Origin: Flavobacteriales bacterium UBA5869
GTDB lineage: Bacteria; Bacteroidota; Bacteroidia; Flavobacteriales_D; Crocinitomicaceae
NCBI GenBank assembly: GCA_002432565.1
Contig: DJFP01000124.1
Span: 2,267-7,354, forward strand
DNA: 5,088 nucleotides
Direction of reading: 5' to 3'
A program made the translations under genes and the position numbers. The notes below the pieces were generated by a model. The model was given only the letters and a program-made list of their open reading frames with translations. It was not told the origin of the DNA and did not search any database. Within the stretch, counting starts at the first letter, position 1, and each line of letters begins with the position of its first letter. This document shows positions 1 through 5,088 of the stretch, piece after piece.

Positions 1-216
1 ATTCGTGTATTCGATATCACTTAGAATCAATTCCTTTTTTGAACGGTACTCCCGAATGGTGTATTTCACTCCGGATATAGGTTCATCGTTATAAGGAATA
101 TGTGCCTTAATCTTAAACTCAATCGGATTTTTCTTATCCAGTTTTTTGCAGGACAAGACTGAAACCAACACCCCCAGGATGATTATTGCTCTATGAATAT
201 GTTTCTTGTTGTGCAT
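1..216 (-). CDS. Putative lipoprotein, 3' end beyond window
   Basis: This partial gene has 72 codons in the window and no stop before the left edge. Reading from the ATG at 216-214, the protein begins MHNKKHIHRAIIILGV and has a short basic N-terminus, a hydrophobic stretch (about residues 10-21) and a lipobox ending VLSC, with the lipidated cysteine at residue 23. This is a type II signal peptide, so the product should be anchored in a membrane, often the outer membrane in Bacteroidota. The mature part begins with a lysine-rich linker (KKLDKKNP), followed by a strand-rich stretch with EPISGVKYTIREY, which resembles the start of a small beta-sandwich (carboxypeptidase-regulatory-like) domain; that last point is inference. 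The start overlaps the 3' end of the hydrolase gene by 34 bases in another frame, and GGAG lies just upstream of the ATG, so translational coupling is likely. The molecular function is not recognised. Confidence 0.72.
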   Translation of the reverse strand, partial: MHNKKHIHRAIIILGVLVSVLSCKKLDKKNPIEFKIKAHIPYNDEPISGVKYTIREYRSKKELILSDIEYTN

Positions 217-2351
217 ACTCCGTCTTTGATTAATTTAACCAAATAAAAGCCCGGTTTTAACTCGTGAACTATTGGTTCCTCTAAAGATACGCGCTTTTTA
301 AATACTTCTTTGCCTGAAAGGTCCAAAATACGAACTTCAATGACCTCATCAGCCGCCACTTCCTTCCAGCGAACGGAAAAACTATGTTTGGATGGGTTGG
401 GAAAAAGGGATACCTGTTTCGAATCTTCAGCTCGCACATCCCGGAATTCCGAATTGTCAGAAGCCATATTTTCCGGACTGGAATTAGAACTGGAATGGGA
501 AAGTGATTTTTCACAGGTAATATCTCCGATGTAAGCATGTAAGTCTGCCCCACTTTTAATATGAACTCCCGGTGTGAAATGAATTTCAGTAACTGCCTGT
601 GCGTCTACAACTGCATTCGGTTCTACTACCAAATCCACAAAATCGGTTTTCTGGGTCACGTGATTTCCCAACAGGATGGTATTCCCGGCCTCGTAATCTA
701 CCCGGTAAGTGTAATTCGGACGGGCAAAGAAACCGATGCGCAGATTCTGCAGGAAAATGAAATCGTGTTCCGCTTCTTCCACCAGGAAGTTCTTAACAAT
801 CGGTTTAATGGGCGAATCCATTCCTGCATATTCATTTGGATCTTTGCGATTCCCAACTAAGTGCTCCGTATTTTCATCCCAACAAAACAAGGCATCGAAA
901 ACCGTATAATCGTAATGGTTTCCGGGATATCCCAAATGAGGATAACCGAAATAATTGGATGCATTAGCTGGAATATTCAAATTTGCATCGATTTCGTTAT
1001 CATACATCAATTTCCGAACTTTAAAATTGTAATCTGGATACCCATTATTCAAACCACTGCTTAAATCCTTAATATCATGAGTAAGAACAGTCGGAGTAAA
1101 TGAAAATAAATGATCCTTAATAATATCCGGAGCGCTTGTTAATTCAGATTGAAATTCATCATTTACATTCCGAAGAGGATTATCTTCAATTGGAATAATA
1201 CCTCCGGGGGCGTTGTCAAGTACCACAGGGTCTTTTGTTACTGCTTCGCATTCGACTTTCCAGGGTTTAAAAAGCTGTTTGTATTCATAGTAGAAAACCC
1301 GATGAATTCCATGAGTAAGAAAGCTTGCTTCAAACCGGCGGTCTACCCAGCCCATTAAAGAACCGTTTTGCTTGAAAAAGATTGCGCCGGTTTCATTCGG
1401 ATAGGGAAAATGATCACAGGAATAGTTCGAAAAATCATAGGCAGGTGTGGAAGAACCGTTTGAAAGTGAGATCATTCGCTGAAAGGAGGGATACCCTAAA
1501 CGATGGCTGTTTTTGGAGTGATTATAAGTAGTATGTTTCGCCAGATAGGAAGTCCGCATACTACTTTGCCCTTGACCCGGACTTGATCCCGATCCAGTTT
1601 CAGTATGAAAATAATGTAATAATTGTTTTGATAACGGGGCGTTTAGAATGTAATGAAGGGCATAGGTATTTAAATCAAACGGATTGACATCAATTAAACT
1701 CCAATCAGCTATGTTAGGATTTGGAACCCAAAAAGAATTGTATTCATACTCCCATAGATACTCTACCGAATGCTGCAGACCCAACGGAACATTGGCTCCA
1801 CCATGTTCTCCATCGTTGGAGATATATAGTTTAGTATGCGGATGCGGGCCATTCGCATTCAGATGCTTGTATTCCATTTTTTGCAAAGCCAAGCGGGTAG
1901 CAAGTGAACCTGCACTGAATCCCATAACGATGTTTTCCTGGTAGGATTCATTTTGCATTTTCTGGGTGTTCACCAGGTTAATCAGTTTTTCCAATAGTTC
2001 CGCATTCTTCTCCACATAAGCATTGGGCGGGAAAAACTGGCATAAAATGATATCAAATCCTTCATCGTGCAAGTTCTCAATCAAACCTGCCTGGTTGAAT
2101 TGATTAGCCAATTGCCCCAAAGATGCGGGCCAATTTTGGTTATTATTTATAACACTCTTATCTGCATGCGGTCCCCAACCGGCAACCATGATAAAAGGTT
2201 TGCGTAATTTGTTATCGGAACAGGCGTAATAGGTAGAGTACTTCAAATCCGGCGAATAGATCGATGAAGAGGTGTAATTATCCGGATAGATTGTTGAAGA
2301 CCATTCGAAATGCTGATCAATACTAGATTTTGGCATGTTTCTTTGGTTCAT
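183..2351 (-). CDS. T9SS-sorted alpha/beta hydrolase (C-terminal portion of a frameshifted gene)
   Basis: The 722-residue product is probably a secreted esterase, lipase or deacylase of the alpha/beta-hydrolase fold. Visible parts in order: a strand and loop FIMVAGWGP (53-61); the nucleophile elbow GFSAGS (144-149, Ser146); YISNDGEHGGANVPLG (176-191), resembling the D-x-x-H-x-G-A loop of PGAP1-like lipases; GYPSFQRMISLSNGS (286-300); LDNAPGG (378-384); FTPTVLTHDI (418-427); a FTPGVHIKSGADLHAYIGD segment with a following Cys (592-613), as often seen before sorting domains; a Ser/Asn-rich linker (617-646); and a type A T9SS sorting domain (647-722: LFPNP, ILDLSGKEVF, LKPGFYLVK). The T9SS domain predicts export across the outer membrane, but this reading starts with MNQRNMPK and has no signal peptide. 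The frame stays open for 45 codons upstream of the ATG without ATG, GTG or TTG, and those codons look protein-like. I infer that the true N-terminus is the 3078-2443 reading frame, joined by a frameshift. The substrate and the catalytic acid and His are not established. Confidence 0.85.
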   Translation of the reverse strand: MNQRNMPKSSIDQHFEWSSTIYPDNYTSSSIYSPDLKYSTYYACSDNKLRKPFIMVAGWGPHADKSVINNNQNWPASLGQLANQFNQAGLIENLHDEGFDIILCQFFPPNAYVEKNAELLEKLINLVNTQKMQNESYQENIVMGFSAGSLATRLALQKMEYKHLNANGPHPHTKLYISNDGEHGGANVPLGLQHSVEYLWEYEYNSFWVPNPNIADWSLIDVNPFDLNTYALHYILNAPLSKQLLHYFHTETGSGSSPGQGQSSMRTSYLAKHTTYNHSKNSHRLGYPSFQRMISLSNGSSTPAYDFSNYSCDHFPYPNETGAIFFKQNGSLMGWVDRRFEASFLTHGIHRVFYYEYKQLFKPWKVECEAVTKDPVVLDNAPGGIIPIEDNPLRNVNDEFQSELTSAPDIIKDHLFSFTPTVLTHDIKDLSSGLNNGYPDYNFKVRKLMYDNEIDANLNIPANASNYFGYPHLGYPGNHYDYTVFDALFCWDENTEHLVGNRKDPNEYAGMDSPIKPIVKNFLVEEAEHDFIFLQNLRIGFFARPNYTYRVDYEAGNTILLGNHVTQKTDFVDLVVEPNAVVDAQAVTEIHFTPGVHIKSGADLHAYIGDITCEKSLSHSSSNSSPENMASDNSEFRDVRAEDSKQVSLFPNPSKHSFSVRWKEVAADEVIEVRILDLSGKEVFKKRVSLEEPIVHELKPGFYLVKLIKDGVCTTRNIFIEQ

Positions 2352-2442
2352 TTCTACCCCCTGGTTTACCTCAACCTCTTTTTCATCTGAAAAATGAATG
2401 TTGAATGTGAGGTTTTGTTTTCCTTCGAGCCAATCACTCAGA

Positions 2443-3078
2443 TCAATGCTTGAATTGTAGTACAGGAGCTTGGTCTTCTCCTCTTTTTACTTCCACAAAA
2501 TCGATGGTTCTTCCGGAGTTCGTAAAGAAGGTATTATCATTCAATTCGAGGAGTACGTTATTGTATGCAAACGAATCCAGGAACATGGCCGCATAAATGA
2601 TCTTATCCTCAACCAGGTCGTTCGGCAAAATTGCACGGTAAGGATCGGTCCCGGTACTTGTTTTGAAAGCATCGGCTGTTGCCGGAATTAAGGAATTGAT
2701 GTTTAGGTCGACCACGTAAAACGGAATACGCAGCTGACTATTCTCATCCAGTGAATAGAAATGATCGTATACCGGGAAAAGTACCGAATCGCGGTGGAAA
2801 GTGTGCGACATGTCCCACCAGTTCATCAGCGAGAATAAACCTATGATTCCTCTTCCAGTGCATTGAATAGGAACATCTTTGTAGGTCAGATAATTGAAGA
2901 CTGAATCTTCCAGTTCCATGGTAGCATTGCGGAAATAAGGATTCGGAAAATTGCTAAAATTGGTATTTGAATAAGCATATTCCATCATTTCCCGCGGATT
3001 TTTGAATACCAGCGTGTCCATCTGCCCAAGCCCATGTAAACTCATGAGCAGAAGCAATCCTGTTATGAATTTTCTCAT
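2443..3078 (-). CDS. Exported protein of unknown function, N-terminal portion of the frameshifted T9SS hydrolase
   Basis: The 211-residue product begins MRKFITGLLLLMSLHGLGQ, a clear Sec signal peptide with probable cleavage near residues 18-20, so it is exported to the periplasm or beyond. The mature part is rich in aromatic residues and Asp/Asn (FSNFPNPYF at 42-50, MNWWDMSHTFHRDSVLF at 85-101) and matches no family I recognise. The last 13 residues (RGEDQAPVLQFKH) follow an A5 run. Reading one base further along instead gives KEEKTKLLYY and then SSIDLSDWLEGKQNLTFNI, which continues without a stop into the downstream hydrolase. I therefore take this to be the 5' part of a 964-residue gene, giving the hydrolase its missing signal peptide. 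The ATG is 3 bases after the stop of the fibre-like gene, with no Shine-Dalgarno sequence, which points to co-transcription. As an independent protein it would be a short secreted orphan; that is less likely. Confidence 0.75.
   Translation of the reverse strand: MRKFITGLLLLMSLHGLGQMDTLVFKNPREMMEYAYSNTNFSNFPNPYFRNATMELEDSVFNYLTYKDVPIQCTGRGIIGLFSLMNWWDMSHTFHRDSVLFPVYDHFYSLDENSQLRIPFYVVDLNINSLIPATADAFKTSTGTDPYRAILPNDLVEDKIIYAAMFLDSFAYNNVLLELNDNTFFTNSGRTIDFVEVKRGEDQAPVLQFKH
2484..2488 (-). other. Putative frameshift site (A5 run) splitting the T9SS hydrolase gene
   Basis: On the minus strand the sequence reads GTA AAA AGA GGA in the signal-peptide frame, with five A at 2488-2484. Dropping one A gives GTA AAA GAG GAG AAG ACC and enters the hydrolase frame, which is open from 2486 to 183. 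The joined frame spans 3078-183 with one base removed: 2895 bases, 964 residues plus stop. The cause may be a sequencing or assembly error in the homopolymer, a recent real mutation (pseudogene or phase-variable state), or, less likely, +1 ribosomal slippage. A five-base run is short for slipped-strand phase variation. Confidence 0.75.
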
Positions 3079-3081
3079 GGG

Positions 3082-4023
3082 TTACGGTTTTACTTGTTCC
3101 TGCAATTGAATAATTAACTCCTGCTGCTGATCCAATAGTTTCTTCTGAGCATCTAATTGTTCTTTCATTTGAAGCATGTACAAAGTCAGCTCTTCTACTT
3201 TTTCCATGAGCATCACATTGCTTTGAGCTACATTGATTCCTGTTTCTTCCATTTCACAGGCAGCAGGAACGTTTGGTAAATGGTTATTCACTGAAATGTA
3301 TTCCTTCAATTCCTCCAAAGGCATTAACTCGTAGTTTTCAGCAAAAACATAATCGGGCCATAATTGATTCAGGTTTACTTTGATCTCACGGGCATATAAT
3401 AAACCGGTATGATCCAACTGCATCAACTTGTATCTTTCGGTGGTTCCCGTTATTTTCCTGTCTACTATAAGCGGATGGGTATCCTTATCCGCATTTACTG
3501 AAATATGTAATTTGGATTCGGGGTTATTCTGATCGATCCCAACCAAAATGTCCGGAACACAATGATGACTGGTATATAATTTACCGGGGCCGTTTAACCA
3601 AACCGGAGATGCCGGCGTTGTATTTCCGCCATTTTCATCTTTACACGGAATGAATTCGGAATCCGAATAAACCAGGCTTCTTAACGAGCTGCCGGCGCTT
3701 TTGACAGTTCCATTCTCGTCTATCAACAGGACTGCATCCTCTTCGAGCGTGGAATCGCGGAGTGCGTTCAATGTCAGGCTTCCTTCGAGCGTGGTATTAC
3801 CATCCACCTTCAGATCACTTCCGATATGCGCGTCGTGGTCCACAACCATGGAATCCCTGACGGTTAAAGTAGAATCAATGCGTGCTGAGCCATTTACTGT
3901 CAATCTTTCGGTAGGTGAAGTTGTGCCAATCCCAACATTTCCGGATGAGGGTAGTGTATTTGACTGAGAGAAAGAGCAGGTAATTGTTCCTGCAAAAAAG
4001 AGTGTGAGTAGTGGTGTTTTCAT
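3082..4023 (-). CDS. Exported fibre-like protein with NVGIGTTSP motif and C-terminal coiled coil
   Basis: The 313-residue product starts with a Sec signal peptide (MKTPLLTLFFAGTITCSFSQ; cleavage likely near residue 20). Residues 29-45 hold NVGIGTTSPTERLTVNG, a motif common in Bacteroidota surface and tail-fibre-like proteins. A degenerate second copy, VGIDQNNPESKLHIS, is at 161-175. Between them, 46-97 is a run of short alternating strands (RIDSTLTVRDSMVV, HIGSDLKVDGNTTLEGSLTL) that would suit a trimeric beta-helix or fibre stalk, and LLIDENGTVKSAG at 99-111 is a typical link. The C-terminal part contains WPDYVFAENYEL (222-233) and NNHLPNVPAA (246-255), the conserved end of this Bacteroidota family, which resembles the chaperone region of some phage tail fibres. 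A Leu/Gln-rich coiled coil follows at about 272-311, suggesting oligomerisation. No T9SS sorting domain is present. It is first in the unit, behind the promoter at 4047-4077. Its role as a structural surface protein is inferred, and no enzyme motif is seen. Confidence 0.85.
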   Translation of the reverse strand: MKTPLLTLFFAGTITCSFSQSNTLPSSGNVGIGTTSPTERLTVNGSARIDSTLTVRDSMVVDHDAHIGSDLKVDGNTTLEGSLTLNALRDSTLEEDAVLLIDENGTVKSAGSSLRSLVYSDSEFIPCKDENGGNTTPASPVWLNGPGKLYTSHHCVPDILVGIDQNNPESKLHISVNADKDTHPLIVDRKITGTTERYKLMQLDHTGLLYAREIKVNLNQLWPDYVFAENYELMPLEELKEYISVNNHLPNVPAACEMEETGINVAQSNVMLMEKVEELTLYMLQMKEQLDAQKKLLDQQQELIIQLQEQVKP

Positions 4024-4046
4024 AGTAAGTATTTAACGTTGTTATG

Positions 4047-4077
4047 CAAACATAAAAGCCAATTTTATAAAAATCAA
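4047..4077 (-). promoter_or_regulatory. Bacteroidota-type promoter for the fibre/hydrolase/lipoprotein unit
   Basis: On the minus strand a TATGTTTG box (4054-4047) matches the Bacteroidota -7 consensus TAnnTTTG exactly. A TTG at 4077-4075 lies upstream with a 20-base AT-rich spacer, within the usual range for the -33 element. Transcription would start near 4040, leaving a leader of roughly 15-20 bases before the ATG at 4023. It is the only consensus match found upstream of the surface-protein genes. Confidence 0.6.
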
Positions 4078-4097
4078 CCGTATAAATACTGAAAATG

Positions 4098-4129
4098 AAA
4101 AAAAGTTTTGAATGTGGTTTTCCGCAAAA
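4098..4129 (-). terminator. Possible weak intrinsic terminator after rnc
   Basis: On the minus strand TTTTG (4129-4125) can pair with CAAAA (4110-4106) around a 14-base loop, followed closely by seven T (4104-4098). The stem is short and AT-rich, so the hairpin is weak. Its position between the rnc stop and the next promoter is what supports it. Confidence 0.3.
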
Positions 4130-4154
4130 TGAGCCTGATTATGAAACCATTACC

Positions 4155-4877
4155 CTATATCTCCCCCATCAAAATGAGCGTCTCTTTCGCGGCTGCCTGC
4201 TCGGCCAGTTTCTTGGAGTTTCCGGTCCCTTTGCCGTAGTTGGTGCCGTTTACCTGCACGATTACTTCGTAGAACCAGGTTCCGTGGTTGTTTTCTTCAC
4301 GCAGCACGGCAAACTCGAGGGCCAGTCTTCTTTTCTGGCTCCAGATAAAGAGCTTGGACTTGAAATCGATCTCTTCTTCCAGGATTTTGTTTAGATCTAC
4401 GTATTTGCGGAAAATGTGGTTGTAGATGATCTTCTTGGTCACTTCGTAGGAACTGTCCAGGTAGATTGCACCGATGATTGCTTCGAAGGCATTTCCTTCC
4501 AGGGAAGACAGGTTGATCGAACGCCCTTTGTTGTAGCGCAAAATGGAACGCAGCTCTAATTCTTCGCCGATTTCGGAAAGGGTTTTACGGGAAACAACTT
4601 TGGATTTGACTTTCGTCAGGTAGCCCTCGTCTTCTTCCGGGAAGCGCTGGAACAGGAATTCTGCAATTATGGAATCCAAAATGGCGTCCCCGAGGAATTC
4701 CAAACGTTCGTTGGAAAAGTCTTTTTGTCCGTGAAATGCAATGGAACGATGCGTGACAGCCTGGTAAAACAAATTGATATTCTTCGGGCGGTATCCAAAG
4801 CGATTTACGAAAAATCGAATGAATGCAACGTCTTCAGAAGACCTGTTTTGCTTTAAAAATGGTAGTCGTAGTCGCAC
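4155..4877 (-). CDS. rnc: Ribonuclease III
   Basis: This 240-residue cytoplasmic endonuclease cuts double-stranded RNA in rRNA precursor processing and in mRNA and antisense turnover. The RNase III signature NERLEFLGDAILD is at 56-68 (Glu57, Glu60, Asp64), DEGYLTKVKS follows at 83-92 (Glu84), and the second acidic motif region GNAFEAIIGAIYLD is at 128-141 (Glu132). A double-stranded RNA-binding domain covers about 170-237 and ends with the usual GTGNSKKLAEQAAAKETL. The position matching Asp114 of the E. coli enzyme is Asn129 here. The length is normal for the family. The start is GTG at 4877-4875: a TAG lies directly before it in frame, and no ATG occurs in the first 45 codons, so the GTG is the best choice. 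It gives an N-terminal extension (VRLRLPFLKQNRSSED) like that of other Bacteroidota enzymes. fabF ends 7 bases upstream, so the two are probably co-transcribed. Confidence 0.97.
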   Translation of the reverse strand: MRLRLPFLKQNRSSEDVAFIRFFVNRFGYRPKNINLFYQAVTHRSIAFHGQKDFSNERLEFLGDAILDSIIAEFLFQRFPEEDEGYLTKVKSKVVSRKTLSEIGEELELRSILRYNKGRSINLSSLEGNAFEAIIGAIYLDSSYEVTKKIIYNHIFRKYVDLNKILEEEIDFKSKLFIWSQKRRLALEFAVLREENNHGTWFYEVIVQVNGTNYGKGTGNSKKLAEQAAAKETLILMGEI

Positions 4878-4884
4878 CTAAATT

Positions 4885-5088
4885 TTACCCTTTATACTTT
4901 CGCACGATCACAGAAGTATTGTGACCACCGAAACCGAAGGTGTTTGATAAGGCAACATCCACGGTACGGTGCTGAGCTTTATTAAATGTGAAATTCAATT
5001 TGTTGTCAATTTCAGGATCATCTGTAAAATGATTGATCGTTGGTGGAACGATGTCATTTTTAACTGCCAGGATACATGCAATGGCTTC
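4885..5088 (-). CDS. fabF: 3-oxoacyl-ACP synthase II, C-terminal fragment (5' end beyond window)
   Basis: Only the last 67 residues are in the window. FabF condenses malonyl-ACP with an acyl-ACP in the elongation cycle of type II fatty-acid synthesis, in the cytoplasm. The fragment starts EAIACILAVKNDIVPPTINH, the helix and strand that follow the second catalytic His region of thiolase-fold synthases. It contains the glycine-rich loop SNTFGFGGHNTSVIV (48-62), matching the family's NSFGFGGTNASL pattern, and ends VRKYKG before a TAA. The catalytic Cys and both catalytic His would lie outside the window. A different condensing enzyme such as FabB is possible from this fragment alone, but the adjacent rnc strongly favours fabF, the usual partner in Bacteroidota. 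Confidence 0.95.
   Translation of the reverse strand, partial: EAIACILAVKNDIVPPTINHFTDDPEIDNKLNFTFNKAQHRTVDVALSNTFGFGGHNTSVIVRKYKG

Larger units (their letters stand above)
4024..4154. other. Intergenic gap between rnc and the surface-protein unit
   Basis: This AT-rich gap of 131 bases holds the weak terminator-like hairpin and the TTG / TATGTTTG promoter given separately. No small gene, tRNA or riboswitch-like structure is visible in it. Confidence 0.6.

Noticed and set aside
561..1944. Several plus-strand open frames of 67-99 codons antisense to the hydrolase
   Set aside because: Their translations are low-quality, rich in Ile/Cys/Phe, and have no recognisable domain, while the opposite strand has a clear protein.
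2484..2488. Programmed ribosomal frameshift
   Set aside because: There is no X-XXY-YYZ slippery heptamer of the -1 type, no rare-codon or stop-based +1 site at the junction, and no obvious downstream pseudoknot. Error or mutation is simpler.
3701..3967. Plus-strand frame of 88 codons antisense to the fibre-like gene
   Set aside because: Its composition (Ser/Val/Pro-rich) mirrors the Asp/Thr/Gly-rich repeat region of the real gene, with no start signals.
4111..4149. Larger hairpin on the minus strand pairing AATGGTTT with AAACCACATT
   Set aside because: It needs a two-base bulge and a loop of over 20 bases, so it is too weak to call as a separate regulatory structure.
4095..4394. Plus-strand open frame of 99 codons antisense to rnc
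   Set aside because: Most of it lies opposite the well-conserved rnc, with no family resemblance and no plus-strand promoter. It is a shadow of rnc.
1..5088. CRISPR array, tRNA, rRNA, insertion sequence or attachment site
   Set aside because: No regularly spaced repeats, cloverleaf-like segments, transposase motifs or terminal inverted repeats were seen, and nearly all the sequence is accounted for by minus-strand genes.

Overview
The window looks like chromosomal DNA from a member of the Bacteroidota, probably class Flavobacteriia (a Fluviicola/Crocinitomicaceae-like source fits, but this is inference). The supports are a C-terminal type IX secretion system (T9SS) sorting domain, a lipoprotein with a Bacteroidota-like layout, a fibre-type protein with an NVGIGTTSP motif, a TTG / TAnnTTTG promoter, and weak or absent Shine-Dalgarno sequences. 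Every gene lies on the minus strand, so the biological order runs from high to low coordinates.

Right part (5088-4155): the last 67 codons of fabF (beta-ketoacyl-ACP synthase II) are followed after 7 bases by rnc (ribonuclease III, GTG start). This is the conserved fabF-rnc housekeeping pair. A 131-base intergenic gap follows, holding a weak terminator-like hairpin for rnc and a good Bacteroidota-type promoter for the next unit.

Middle and left part (4023-1): this appears to be a single transcription unit for cell-surface or secreted proteins. It starts with a 313-residue exported fibre-like protein with a C-terminal coiled coil. Three bases later comes a gene that appears to be split by a one-base frameshift. 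Its first part (3078-2443) has a signal peptide but no sorting domain. Its second part (2351-183) has an alpha/beta-hydrolase fold with a GFSAG nucleophile elbow and a T9SS type A sorting domain, but no signal peptide. Removing one A from the A5 run at 2484-2488 joins them into one 964-residue open frame with both the export and sorting signals. The last gene, a lipoprotein, overlaps the end of the hydrolase by 34 bases and runs off the left edge.

The most useful result is this frameshift, which turns two odd proteins into one coherent T9SS cargo: a secreted PGAP1-like alpha/beta hydrolase with an unrecognised N-terminal domain. No mobile element, CRISPR array, tRNA or rRNA was seen, and there is no convincing sign of a wholly new system.
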